Below, one piece after another: positions 42,065 through 52,968 of a stretch of 64,000 bases of DNA (positions within the stretch are counted from its first letter, which is position 1; each line of letters begins with the position of its first letter). The notes under the pieces were generated by a model. It saw only the letters and a program-made list of their open reading frames with translations, did not search any database and had not been told where the DNA came from. The stretch is from an uncultured Ruminococcus sp. (GTDB taxonomy: Bacteria > Bacillota > Clostridia > Oscillospirales > Ruminococcaceae). The stretch spans positions 29,702-93,701 of the forward strand of contig CACWPL010000007.1 of NCBI GenBank assembly GCA_902762785.1, in the 5' to 3' direction. The position numbers and the translations under genes were made by a program.

Positions 42065-42586
42065 CTAGCCCTCGGAGATGGCGCGTTCCTTTTGGAGACG
42101 GCGGATCTTCAGGATGATCCTCACGATCCCATAGGTGACGAGCAGGCCGACCGCGCCGGTCACGATGCCGACCCAAGACCCCAAGTTGTGGAACTGTAAC
42201 ACGGAGCTGCAGATCATGAGCGGCAGGATCGGCGTCAGCATCACGAGCATCCGACGCAGATGGGCGATGCGGCTGTCGAAGTCGGAGAAGAGGTCGAACG
42301 GCCCATCCTCCGTGCGCTTGCGGAAGTAGACCCAGCGCAGCAACGTGCCGACCTGCTCAGCGCCGGTGTCCTCAAGGAATCGGATGTAGCTATGCCCCTC
42401 AGGCGAGGAGGGGGCGTCCTCGAGGAGCTCGAGGCGGTACTGATAGACGCCCGGCTCGCCGTCCTCGAAGACATAGCGGCAAAAGCCGACATCGGTCAAG
42501 AGCTGTCCCTTCGCGGCCATCTCATTGAGCCAGCGCTCCTCCTTGTCGAATTCCCAGACAAAGAATACCTTATGGATCGTTTTCAT
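42065..42586 (-). CDS. DUF2812 membrane protein
   Basis: A 173-residue protein. The N-terminal half is the DUF2812 domain (FFVWEFDKEERWLNEMAAKGQLL, then YRLELLED). Two transmembrane helices follow (about 112-160). It starts one base after the PadR gene, the usual pairing of DUF2812 proteins with PadR regulators. It is probably the target gene that the regulator controls; its function is unknown. Confidence 0.85.
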   Translation of the reverse strand: MKTIHKVFFVWEFDKEERWLNEMAAKGQLLTDVGFCRYVFEDGEPGVYQYRLELLEDAPSSPEGHSYIRFLEDTGAEQVGTLLRWVYFRKRTEDGPFDLFSDFDSRIAHLRRMLVMLTPILPLMICSSVLQFHNLGSWVGIVTGAVGLLVTYGIVRIILKIRRLQKERAISEG

Positions 42587-42587
42587 G

Positions 42588-42905
42588 TCAATTCCCTCCC
42601 AGCAATGCGCGGCCGTTGTCGAGGAGCTCCTCGAGCCTTTTCAGCTCGTTTTGGAGCACGGTCCGGCCTTCATCGGTGATGACGTATTCCTTCTTGCGGG
42701 AGCTTTTCTCTCCCGGCAGGGCGGTGATCCACCCTTTTTCGAGCAGCGTATTGATCGCGCCGTAGAGCGTCCCCGCCGCGAGCCGCACGCGCCCGTTCGA
42801 GAGCGCCTCGGCGTTCTGCATGATGCCGTACCCGTGGCGCGGCTCGAGCAGCGAGAGCAGGATATAATACACCGCCTCCGTGAGCGCACCGTTCGCAAAA
42901 TTCAT
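42588..42905 (-). CDS. PadR-family transcriptional regulator
   Basis: A 105-residue winged-helix repressor. The pattern LTEAVYYILLSLLEPRHGYGIMQ, SNGRVRLAAGTLYGAINTLLEKGW and RKKEYVITDEGRTVL fits the small PadR group (subfamily 2). Ligand unknown. It is first in a two-gene operon, behind a promoter that carries two copies of a TATATC-based repeat, which suggests autorepression. Confidence 0.92.
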   Translation of the reverse strand: MNFANGALTEAVYYILLSLLEPRHGYGIMQNAEALSNGRVRLAAGTLYGAINTLLEKGWITALPGEKSSRKKEYVITDEGRTVLQNELKRLEELLDNGRALLGGN

Positions 42906-42966
42906 CTGCCATACCTCCCTTTCGCCCCTTGGTGTGAGGGACGTTTTCCGTTATAACGGCTTTAGA

Positions 42967-43017
42967 TATATCACATCCCGTTATATCGTTGAACTTATTA
43001 TATCACATCCCGATATA
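42967..43017. promoter_or_regulatory. Two operator-like repeats for PadR
   Basis: TATATCACATCCCG occurs at 42967-42980 and again at 42999-43012, 32 bases apart (three helical turns). The second is a perfect inverted repeat TATATC-N7-GATATA (42999-43017), the first an imperfect one. The second lies in the spacer of the PadR promoter and reaches its -10 box, the first just past the expected start. Confidence 0.72.
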
Positions 43018-43025
43018 GTTGTCAA
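42997..43025 (-). promoter_or_regulatory. Promoter of padR-DUF2812
   Basis: Minus strand TTGACA (43025-43020), 17-base spacer, TATAAT (43002-42997). Confidence 0.9.
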
Positions 43026-43053
43026 GGGTTTTTTTCATTTTTTTGAAAAAACA

Positions 43054-43082
43054 TTGACAGACCGGCCGTTTTGCGGTATGAT
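43054..43082 (+). promoter_or_regulatory. Promoter of the GNAT / GyrI-like genes
   Basis: TTGACA (43054-43059), 17-base spacer, TATGAT (43077-43082). Confidence 0.8.
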
Positions 43083-43104
43083 GATAGGGAAGGGGGTGGA
43101 TACG

Positions 43105-43551
43105 ATGGAGATCCGAGAGGTCAAGGCGGATAAAAAGCGCTATCTCCCGCTGCTCCTCCTTGCCGACGAGCAGGAGGACATGATCGACCGTTACCTGGAT
43201 AGGGGGACGATGTACGTTCTCGACGACGGCGGCGTGAAGGCGGAGTGCATCGTGACGGACGAGGGCGGCGGCGTGCTCGAGCTCAAGAGCCTCGCGGTCA
43301 CGCCCGAGGCGCAGGGCAGGGGATATGGGCGGCAGATGGTCGCCTTCATCGCCGCGCAGTACGCGGGGACGTTCACCTGTCTCCAGGTCGGCACGGGCGA
43401 TTCACCGCTGACCGTTCCATTTTATGAGCGCTGCGGGTTCCGGCGGCATCACGTCGTCCCGCGCTTCTTCCTCGACCACTATGACCACCCGATCATCGAG
43501 GCGGGCGTGCAGCTCGTGGACATGATCTATCTGCAAATGCCGCTCGCATGA
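43105..43551 (+). CDS. GNAT-family N-acetyltransferase
   Basis: A 148-residue acetyltransferase with the core motif LKSLAVTPEAQGRGYGRQMVAF (V/I-x-P-x-x-x-G-x-G/A type, acetyl-CoA pyrophosphate loop) and YERCGFRRHH near the end. Substrate unknown. Start at 43105 with AGGGGGTGG. The GyrI-like gene begins 13 bases later, so the two form an operon. Confidence 0.85.
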   Translation: MEIREVKADKKRYLPLLLLADEQEDMIDRYLDRGTMYVLDDGGVKAECIVTDEGGGVLELKSLAVTPEAQGRGYGRQMVAFIAAQYAGTFTCLQVGTGDSPLTVPFYERCGFRRHHVVPRFFLDHYDHPIIEAGVQLVDMIYLQMPLA

Positions 43552-43564
43552 CAGGAGGAGACAC

Positions 43565-44200
43565 ATGGCTTTCGACTTCAAAAAAGAGTACAAGGAATAC
43601 TACCAGCCCCCGGCCGCGCCGACGATCGTGACGGTGCCGCCGATGGCGTACCTCGCGGTGCGCGGCGAGGGCGACCCGAACGCGGAGGACGGCGCCTATC
43701 AGGACGCGATCGCCCAGCTCTACGGCGTCGCGTACACGATCAAGATGAGCAAAAAGACCGATCACGCGATCGAGGGCTATTTCGACTATGTCGTGCCGCC
43801 GCTGGAGGGCTTTTGGTGGCAGGACGGCGTGCAGGGCATGGACTACGCGCGCAAGGCCGATCTGCACTGGATCGCGCTGCTGCGGCTCCCGGAGTTCGTG
43901 ACGCAGGACGATGTCGCGTGGGCAGTCGCGGAGGCGGCGCGCAAGAAAAAGGCCGACTTCTCCAAGGTCGAGCGCCTGGCCTATGACGAGGGCCTGTGCG
44001 TGCAGTGCATGCACATCGGCAGCTATGATGACGAGCCCGCGACCGTGGTGCGGATGCACGAGGCGATGACGCAGGCTGGCTATGCGCTCGACCTTTCGGA
44101 TACGCGTTTCCACCACGAGATCTACCTCTCCGACCCCCGACGCGTCCCCATGGAAAAACGCAAGACCGTCATCCGCCACCCGATCGTCCCCATAAAGTAA
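43565..44200 (+). CDS. GyrI-like small-molecule-binding protein
   Basis: A 211-residue protein with the GyrI/SOUL-like binding domain: an early TVPPMAYLAVRGEGDP strand, DYVVPPLEGFWW, and late QCMHIGSYDDEPATV and HHEIYLSDPRRV. No DNA-binding region is present. Such proteins bind small hydrophobic or cationic compounds, sometimes for resistance. Good AGGAG site; second gene after the GNAT gene. Confidence 0.85.
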   Translation: MAFDFKKEYKEYYQPPAAPTIVTVPPMAYLAVRGEGDPNAEDGAYQDAIAQLYGVAYTIKMSKKTDHAIEGYFDYVVPPLEGFWWQDGVQGMDYARKADLHWIALLRLPEFVTQDDVAWAVAEAARKKKADFSKVERLAYDEGLCVQCMHIGSYDDEPATVVRMHEAMTQAGYALDLSDTRFHHEIYLSDPRRVPMEKRKTVIRHPIVPIK

Positions 44201-44207
44201 AAAACGA

Positions 44208-44234
44208 CCGCCCCGTGGGAGCTCCACGGGGCGG
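44208..44234. terminator. Bidirectional terminator-like repeat
   Basis: Perfect 11-bp stem CCGCCCCGTGG / CCACGGGGCGG (44208-44218 with 44224-44234) between convergent genes. On the minus strand it is followed by TCGTTTTTTAC, a good U-run for the LURP-type gene; on the plus strand the U-run is poor. Confidence 0.82.
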
Positions 44235-44250
44235 CCTTGCGTTCGTGTAT

Positions 44251-44748
44251 TCAGTTGCTGGATGCGGCGGACGCGGCGGCCTGGTCGGCATCGAGCACGG
44301 CGTCGATCGCGAGCACGACGGCGAGTGCCGTGATCTCGTCGGCATCGTCCGCGATGTCCATCTCGTAGCTGTCGCCCCAGGACATCCACTTTTTGTGGAT
44401 CGCGGCGATCGTCCGGCCGTTGTCGCGGATGGTGTAGTCATGCTGGAGCACCTCACCGATGACCTCCCAGCCGAGTCCCTCCACGAGGAACTTGGAACGG
44501 AACATCGTCATTTTCCGCGCGATCTGCGCAGTCTCCTGCCCGTTCACGAGCACGAGGAAGCGCGGCAAGAGCGTCAGCAGCTTCTGCTTGACGAGCGCGA
44601 GCTCCCGGTGGCTGCTGTCAAAGATGTGCAGACGCTTGCCGAGCGAGATCAGCTCTCCCTCGACCGTGTAGCGGATCTGTCCCTCCGCATCGGTGACGCT
44701 GAACTTGTCGCCGATCGCGAAGACCTTTTGCTTGATATAGAGCTTCAT
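44251..44748 (-). CDS. LURP-one-related (Tubby-like fold) protein
   Basis: A 165-residue protein of the YxjI/LURP-one-related family: LYIKQKVFAIGDKFSVTDAEG at the start, then LHIFDSSHRELALVKQKLL and the WSWGDSYEMDI strand. Known members are thought to bind membranes or lipids; function uncertain. Its start overlaps the hslO stop by four bases; it ends the minus-strand operon. Confidence 0.85.
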   Translation of the reverse strand: MKLYIKQKVFAIGDKFSVTDAEGQIRYTVEGELISLGKRLHIFDSSHRELALVKQKLLTLLPRFLVLVNGQETAQIARKMTMFRSKFLVEGLGWEVIGEVLQHDYTIRDNGRTIAAIHKKWMSWGDSYEMDIADDADEITALAVVLAIDAVLDADQAAASAASSN

Positions 44749-45620
44749 GTCGCATCCTCCATCATCTTGACGATCTCCGCGGGGGAGAAGGTGTACTTCT
44801 TGTCGCAGAAATGGCAGCAGACCTCGATCTCCTCGCCGCCCGCGGCCAGGCCGTCGAGCTCCTTGCGGCCGAGCGAGATGAGCATGCGGCTCGTGCGCTC
44901 GCGGCTGCAGTCACAGTGGTAGACCGGCGCGGCCTCGTCCAGGAGATTCGGGTCGAGACCGGCGAGGCACTGCATCACGATCTGCTCGGCATCCATCCCG
45001 CTTCGCAGCATCTCCGTGACAGGGGGCATCGCCTTGACGTTCTGCTCGAGGATGTCGATGCAGGACTCGTCCGCGAAGGGGAGGAGCTGGATCAGATAGC
45101 CGCCCGCATGCTGCACATGCAGATCCGGCGCCACGAGCACGCCAAGACTGAGCACGGTCGGCACCTGCTCGCTGACGGCGTAGTAATTGGCGATGTCCTC
45201 GGCGATCTCGCCGGAGACGAGCGGGATAGTGCCGACATACGGGTCGCGCAGGCCCAGGTCCTTGATGACCGAGAGCGTGCCCGCGCCGACGGCCCCGCCG
45301 ACGTCCAGCTTGCCCACGGCATTGAGCGGCAGCTCGACGATGTAGTTGTCGGCGCAGCACTTGACATTGCCCCAGCTATCGGCCACGGCGATCATCCCGC
45401 CGATCTGCCCGTCGCCGTCCACACGGAGGGTGAGCTGGTCGCCCTCGTTCTTCTGGCTATAGCCCATGAGGGACGCGGCAGTCGCGAGGCGTCCGAGCGC
45501 GGCCGTCACCACGGCGGAGCTCTTGTGGTACTGCTCGATCACGGACACGATGTCCGTAGAATCGATGGCAGAGGCGACCACGCTGCCGTCTGCCGAGATG
45601 GCTCTTTTCAGGGTACTCAT
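44745..45620 (-). CDS. hslO: Redox-regulated chaperone Hsp33
   Basis: Hsp33 is activated by oxidation and unfolding and holds unfolding proteins. The 291-residue product has the N-terminal substrate domain (VTAALGRLATAASLMG) and the C-terminal zinc-binding CxC (CDCSRERTSRML) and CxxC (CCHFCDKKY) pair that forms the redox switch. It lies between a methyltransferase gene and the LURP-type gene. Confidence 0.96.
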   Translation of the reverse strand: MSTLKRAISADGSVVASAIDSTDIVSVIEQYHKSSAVVTAALGRLATAASLMGYSQKNEGDQLTLRVDGDGQIGGMIAVADSWGNVKCCADNYIVELPLNAVGKLDVGGAVGAGTLSVIKDLGLRDPYVGTIPLVSGEIAEDIANYYAVSEQVPTVLSLGVLVAPDLHVQHAGGYLIQLLPFADESCIDILEQNVKAMPPVTEMLRSGMDAEQIVMQCLAGLDPNLLDEAAPVYHCDCSRERTSRMLISLGRKELDGLAAGGEEIEVCCHFCDKKYTFSPAEIVKMMEDAT

Positions 45621-45647
45621 AGTGATAGACCTCCTATGTTCGTAGGA

Positions 45648-46424
45648 TCAGGCGAGCGGCTTCCTTGCCACGAACAGCATCCGCTCGGTCGTTTCTGTGA
45701 CAGGGGAGAGGCTGTCGGGCGTGTCGAGGTCCTTGTCTGCATCGAACACGGCCAGCGGCTCGAGCCCCGCCCGGATGAGCGCGGCACGGATGTCGGCCTC
45801 GGGATAGGCGCGCTCGGTGATCGTCTCCTCGCTGCGCTGCCAGCCGTTCTCGTCGGGCGAGAAGAACGTGAGCTGCATCTCGACCGTGGCATTATCCTCG
45901 AGGAGATGGTTCTCCCACGCGCAGAACACCTCGTCTGTGTCATAGAGGAAGACCTTGTCGGCGAGGACGATGCGGTGTTTGTAGAGCGTGTTCATGTCGA
46001 AGAGGAAGAGCCCGCCCGGCTGCGCGAAGAGCGACACCCGCCGGAACACCTGCTCCACGGCCTCGAGATCGGGCAGATGGTCGAGACTGTCGAGCATACA
46101 GGTGGTGACGTCGATGGTGCCGAACATATCGAGCTCGCGCATGTCCTGGCAGAGATACTGGATCGGCAGGCCGCTCTCGAACTTCTTCTCCATCGCTTTC
46201 TGGAGCATGGCAGGGGAGTTGTCGACACCGATGACGTCGAAGCCGCGCCGCGCGAGCGCCTCGGACAGCGAGCCGCTGCCGCACGCGAGATCGGTCAGGA
46301 GGGTGCCGTCCGTCTCCGTTTGCAGGTACTGCCGGATCAGGCAGCAGATGCGGTCCGCCCGCTTCTCATACTCGACGTTACGGGTGAGCGCATCGTAAAA
46401 CGACGCAAATTCCATGTAATCCAT
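45648..46424 (-). CDS. SAM-dependent methyltransferase
   Basis: A 258-residue class I methyltransferase with SAM loop LLTDLACGSGSLSEALAR, acidic strand end VIGVDNSPAML, and CMLDSLDHL. Substrate unknown; it resembles the small-molecule methyltransferases of the YodH/UbiE type. Start at 46424 chosen because AGGAGG is six bases upstream. It heads the operon with hslO. A hairpin GCAAGCCC/GGGCTTGC separates it from secA. Confidence 0.82.
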   Translation of the reverse strand: MDYMEFASFYDALTRNVEYEKRADRICCLIRQYLQTETDGTLLTDLACGSGSLSEALARRGFDVIGVDNSPAMLQKAMEKKFESGLPIQYLCQDMRELDMFGTIDVTTCMLDSLDHLPDLEAVEQVFRRVSLFAQPGGLFLFDMNTLYKHRIVLADKVFLYDTDEVFCAWENHLLEDNATVEMQLTFFSPDENGWQRSEETITERAYPEADIRAALIRAGLEPLAVFDADKDLDTPDSLSPVTETTERMLFVARKPLA

Positions 46425-46484
46425 GCGCATCCTCCTATCCTGCGGCAAGCCCCCTCCGGTCGGGAGAGGGCTTGCTCGGCATGA

Positions 46485-49223
<2,739 letters not shown>

Positions 49224-49289
49224 TTGTTCTTTACCGCCTTATATCTTGATCGGTACAGAGACGGTCCGCCTCTATGTACACTATTTATT

Positions 49290-49318
49290 ATTATATATGA
49301 TTTTCCGGGGTTTGTCAA
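49290..49318 (-). promoter_or_regulatory. Promoter of secA
   Basis: Minus strand TTGACA (49318-49313), 17-base spacer, TATAAT (49295-49290). Confidence 0.92.
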
Positions 49319-49331
49319 TAGGGACGCCCCC

Positions 49332-49958
49332 TCATGCCTTAGACGGGCAAATGTCGGCGAGCGGACATCCCTCGCATTTGGGGCGTCTGGCCGTGCAGAC
49401 GTCGCGCCCGAAGAGCACGACCCGGTGGCAGAAGTCCGAGGACTTCTCCGGCGGGAGGAGCGCCTTGAGGTCGGTCTCGACCTTTTCCGGCTCCTTGTGC
49501 TTCGTCAGACCGAGCCGCCCGGTGATGCGGATGAAGTGCGTGTCCGCCACGACAGCGGGCTTGCCGTAGACATCGCCCAGTAGCAGGTTCGCGGTCTTGC
49601 GGCCGATGCCGGGGAGGGTGAGCAGCTCGTCCATCGTATCCGGGATGACGCCGCCATAGACGTCCACCAGACGCGCACACGCCGCCTGGATGCTCGCCGC
49701 CTTGGTGCGGTAGAAGCCGCACGGCCGGATGATCTCCTCGATCTCGGCGACATCCGCCTCCGCGAAGGCCTCGACCGTGGGGTACTTGGCGAACAGCGCC
49801 GGCGTGACCTGGTTGACGCGGGCATCCGTACACTGTGCGGAGAGCCGCGCCGCGATCATCAGCTCGTAGGGCTTCTCATACGTCAGCGAGCAGAGCGCGT
49901 CCGGGTAGCGTGCCTCCAGCGCCTCGACGGCGCGGAGGGCACGTTCCTTCTTCGTCAT
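49332..49958 (-). CDS. nth: Endonuclease III
   Basis: Nth removes oxidised pyrimidines and nicks abasic sites. The 208-residue protein has the helix-hairpin-helix LLTLPGIGRKTANLL with catalytic Lys, the later Asp in VADTHF, and the C-terminal iron-sulfur pattern CTARRPKCEGCPLADIC (C-x6-C-x2-C-x5-C). It is the last gene of an operon with the parvulin-type gene, three bases after it. Confidence 0.97.
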   Translation of the reverse strand: MTKKERALRAVEALEARYPDALCSLTYEKPYELMIAARLSAQCTDARVNQVTPALFAKYPTVEAFAEADVAEIEEIIRPCGFYRTKAASIQAACARLVDVYGGVIPDTMDELLTLPGIGRKTANLLLGDVYGKPAVVADTHFIRITGRLGLTKHKEPEKVETDLKALLPPEKSSDFCHRVVLFGRDVCTARRPKCEGCPLADICPSKA

Positions 49959-49961
49959 CCG

Positions 49962-51767
49962 TCAATCCCCGATGCCCGCGAGGAGCTCGTCGTTCTTGGT
50001 GACAGGATAGAGCGCCTCCTGCTCGGCGTACCAGGTCTGATACCGCTCATCCTTGAGCGCGGAGATGACCTGGGACTTCCAGAGCGGATCGGCCGTCCCG
50101 GAGAAGTACATCACATGCACACCGTACTCCGTCTCCACGATGCCGGTATCGCCGGTCTGACGGGACGGGTCGAAGCACCAGTCATTGAACGCCGGGACCA
50201 TCTGCCCCTGCTGCACGTTCTCATAGAGACCGCCGGTGGAGCGGGAGCCGGGATCCTCGGTGTACTGCTCGGCGAGCGCCGCGAAGCTGTCCTCGGTCGC
50301 CTCACCGTTCTGCCACTCGGCAAGGACGCGGTCGGCCTCGGCATGTGCCTTCTCCATCGCCTCGGCGGTGACGGCAGGATCGGAGCTGTCAGCGCCCTCG
50401 GGGAGGAAGCTGTCGGTCGTAAAGAGGATGTGGCGCACGTTCACGGTCGCGCTCTCGTCACGGCCGGGCTCACGGGTCAGCAGGTAGACATAGTAGGCAC
50501 CGTCGCCCTCGATGACATGGGTATCACCGACCTTCGCACCGCCGAATGCCCAGTCGCTCAGCGCGAGGCCCTCCTGCTTGCTGAAGGCGTCATTGCTGAT
50601 CTGCGGGATGATCGAATCGAGCTCGTCGCCCGAATAGCCCTCGTACTCCGCCAGATAGCTGCGGACGACGCTCTCGAACTCCTCGGGAGACTTGACGGCC
50701 TCCAGCTCGTCGGCGATGCCCTTGGCGATCTCCTTGGTCATGTCGGGCTTGCCGTCATCCTCGGTGGCTGCCTCTGTCGCCGCCTCGGTCTCGGCTTCTG
50801 TCTCGCCTTCCGTCTCGGCTTCGGTCTCTGCCTCGGTCTCCGCATCTGCCTCTGTCGCGGCGTCTGCATCGGCCTCGTCAGTGGCAGCATCGGTCGTCTC
50901 CTCCTCGGTGGGGTAGCTGATCGTGAAGCCCATCAGGCCGCAGGTGACATACTGGTCCTCGTGGGCATCGTAGTATGCCTGGATCTCGTCATCCGTGAAC
51001 GTCATCGAATCCATGACATAGGTATAATAGCTGGAGACATAGGCCTGCATCTCGGCGGCCATGCGTGCGGTCTCCTCGGTGACGCCATAGGCGGCCAGAT
51101 CAATGGACGCGAGCTGCTCCTCGGCCTGCTTGTGGGCGGCATCGTCCATCTTGAAGCCCTCTGCGCGGCCCGCCTCGGAGAGGATGAGCTGCTGGATGAC
51201 ACTGGCGACGGCCTGATCGACCATCATATCGCGCCATGTGGAGCCATCCTCCTCGGAATACGTCTGCGAGGAGAGCGGTGCGGACAGATCCAGGCCGTAG
51301 TAGGACTTGAGCATATCCTCACCGTAGTAGCTGCGGAAGGACTCGATCATGTCCTTGTAGTAATACTGCATCATCTCGGGAGAGACGGACAGATTCTCGG
51401 TGTAGACGGCAGCCTCGCTCTTGTCGCCGGTCGGCAGACCGGGGGTGGGGGCGGTGCGCATCCTGTAGATGCCGTAGCCGCCGAGCGCACCGAGCAGCAG
51501 CGCGCCGATGGTGACGCCTGCGATGGCCGCGCCCTTGCCGGACTTCTTCGGCGCCTCGGCAGCCTTCTCAGCCTCGGCAGCCTGCTCCTCGGCCTTGGCC
51601 TCTGCCTCGGCAGCAGCCTCTGCGGCCTCCTCGGCCTCCGTCTCCTGGAAATCGCCGAGGATGCCGGTATAGGCCTCCTCCTCGGGCGCGGTGTCGGCGG
51701 TGGTCTCCGGGGACTCGTCCTTGGCGGTCTCCGGCTTTTCGTTCTCTGTTTGCTTGTGATCCTTCAT
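49962..51767 (-). CDS. Membrane-anchored parvulin-type peptidyl-prolyl isomerase (PrsA/SurA-like)
   Basis: A 601-residue protein: a Glu/Ala/Lys-rich cytoplasmic part (to about 75), one transmembrane helix (IAGVTIGALLLGALGGYGIY), an extracellular SurA-N-like helical chaperone part, a low-complexity insertion of Glu-Ala/Glu-Thr repeats (about 295-340), then a PpiC parvulin domain (NVRHILF ... GSRSTGGLYENVQQGQMVPAFNDW ... GVHVMYF). It probably folds secreted proteins after SecA-dependent export. The start at 51767 was preferred over 51779. It lies between a small membrane protein gene and nth. Confidence 0.85.
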   Translation of the reverse strand: MKDHKQTENEKPETAKDESPETTADTAPEEEAYTGILGDFQETEAEEAAEAAAEAEAKAEEQAAEAEKAAEAPKKSGKGAAIAGVTIGALLLGALGGYGIYRMRTAPTPGLPTGDKSEAAVYTENLSVSPEMMQYYYKDMIESFRSYYGEDMLKSYYGLDLSAPLSSQTYSEEDGSTWRDMMVDQAVASVIQQLILSEAGRAEGFKMDDAAHKQAEEQLASIDLAAYGVTEETARMAAEMQAYVSSYYTYVMDSMTFTDDEIQAYYDAHEDQYVTCGLMGFTISYPTEEETTDAATDEADADAATEADAETEAETEAETEGETEAETEAATEAATEDDGKPDMTKEIAKGIADELEAVKSPEEFESVVRSYLAEYEGYSGDELDSIIPQISNDAFSKQEGLALSDWAFGGAKVGDTHVIEGDGAYYVYLLTREPGRDESATVNVRHILFTTDSFLPEGADSSDPAVTAEAMEKAHAEADRVLAEWQNGEATEDSFAALAEQYTEDPGSRSTGGLYENVQQGQMVPAFNDWCFDPSRQTGDTGIVETEYGVHVMYFSGTADPLWKSQVISALKDERYQTWYAEQEALYPVTKNDELLAGIGD

Positions 51768-51797
51768 GCTTCCTATCATCCTTTCTGTGATCCGTCG

Positions 51798-52172
51798 TCA
51801 GATCTTGCCGTTCGGATCGGTATTGGGGTAGTCGATGCGGTCCTCGAGCGCTGCGAGCGCGTTACTGAGCACATACATGCGCTGTGTCGTGTTCTCGAGA
51901 TAATAATAATGCAGGAGATACGGCACCAGCAATCCCAGCAGCAGCAGGTCGAGCAGGAACAGCCCGATCGTGCGGAAATACAGCACCAGACCCAGCCCGA
52001 TGAAAAAGGCCAGTCCCACGAGGATGCACACCAAAAAATGCACAAAGCGCTCGTGCTGCATGTAGCCGATCTGCACCTGGGTCTCCCGCCGCACGGCCGC
52101 GATCTGGTCGGGCTTCGGGTCGGCGAGGAACGCCTTGAGGAATCTCTCATAGGCATCCATATAATAACGCAT
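51798..52172 (-). CDS. Small two-helix membrane protein of unknown function
   Basis: A 124-residue protein with two adjacent transmembrane helices (about 43-65 and 68-90) and amphipathic ends; Tyr-rich at both termini. No family recognised. Strong GGGAGGGAAG ribosome site, first gene of the operon with the parvulin gene and nth. Confidence 0.72.
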   Translation of the reverse strand: MRYYMDAYERFLKAFLADPKPDQIAAVRRETQVQIGYMQHERFVHFLVCILVGLAFFIGLGLVLYFRTIGLFLLDLLLLGLLVPYLLHYYYLENTTQRMYVLSNALAALEDRIDYPNTDPNGKI

Positions 52173-52225
52173 AGACTTCCCTCCCTTGCGTGAAGCGATG
52201 CCGTGTCAAGACACGACATATTATT

Positions 52226-52254
52226 ATTATACCACGATCTGCCGTCAATTGCAA
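52226..52254 (-). promoter_or_regulatory. Promoter of the small membrane protein / parvulin / nth operon
   Basis: Minus strand TTGCAA (52254-52249), 17-base spacer, TATAAT (52231-52226) with TGG before it. Confidence 0.82.
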
Positions 52255-52300
52255 GACTTTCACAAAAATATCACCATTTTTTGCGATGAGACAGCGCCTC

Positions 52301-52330
52301 TTGACTTTTCCGCCGTCCACATGTTATCAT
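52301..52330 (+). promoter_or_regulatory. Promoter of the second ECF sigma operon
   Basis: TTGACT (52301-52306), 18-base spacer, TATCAT (52325-52330). No other clear signal in the leader to 52408. Confidence 0.7.
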
Positions 52331-52407
52331 GAAAGCAGAAATTTATGAAAAAATATGTGACCGATCGCATCGAGAACGCGACTACATAGATAGAGGGGGG
52401 TGAGGCG

Positions 52408-52968
52408 ATGGCCGAAGATGCCAATATCATCGCAAAGCTGAACGCACGCGATGAGTCCGCGCTCGCGGACATCCGCGGCCGCTATGGCGCGCTGTGCAGC
52501 CAGATGGCGCACAGGGTCCTGGGCGACCGGGACGAGGTGGAGGAGTGCATGGACGATATGCTGCTGGCTGTCTGGGAGAGCATCCCCCCACAGCATCCCG
52601 AGAGTCTGCGGGCATATCTGATCGCACTGATCCGACGAGCGGCCATCGACCGTGTGCGGCATGAGACGCGCCAAAAGCGCGGCGGCACGCAGTTCGCGCT
52701 CGCCCTCGATGAGCTCACCGACATCCTCCCATCCGGCGAGCATGTCGAGGAGGACGTGGAGCGCCGCGCCCTCTCGGCGGCTGTCCGCACGTTCCTCGAC
52801 GGGCTCAAGCCGCAGACGCGCCGGATCTTCCTCAAGCGCTATTATCTGTCCTGGACCGTGCAGGAGATCGCGGCGGCCGAGCACCTCACCCAGAGCGCCG
52901 TCAAGATGACGCTCCTGCGCACCCGAAAAAAGCTCGGCGACTTCCTAGGAAAGGAGGGGATGCTGTGA
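52408..52968 (+). CDS. ECF-type RNA polymerase sigma factor (second copy)
   Basis: A 186-residue sigma factor. Region 2 covers ALADIRGRYGALCSQMAHRVLGDRDEVEECMDDMLLAVW; region 4 covers TRRIFLKRYYLSWTVQEIAAAEHLTQSAVKMTLLRTRKKL. The GTG start of the anti-sigma-like gene overlaps its stop by four bases. Strong G-rich ribosome site. Confidence 0.92.
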   Translation: MAEDANIIAKLNARDESALADIRGRYGALCSQMAHRVLGDRDEVEECMDDMLLAVWESIPPQHPESLRAYLIALIRRAAIDRVRHETRQKRGGTQFALALDELTDILPSGEHVEEDVERRALSAAVRTFLDGLKPQTRRIFLKRYYLSWTVQEIAAAEHLTQSAVKMTLLRTRKKLGDFLGKEGML

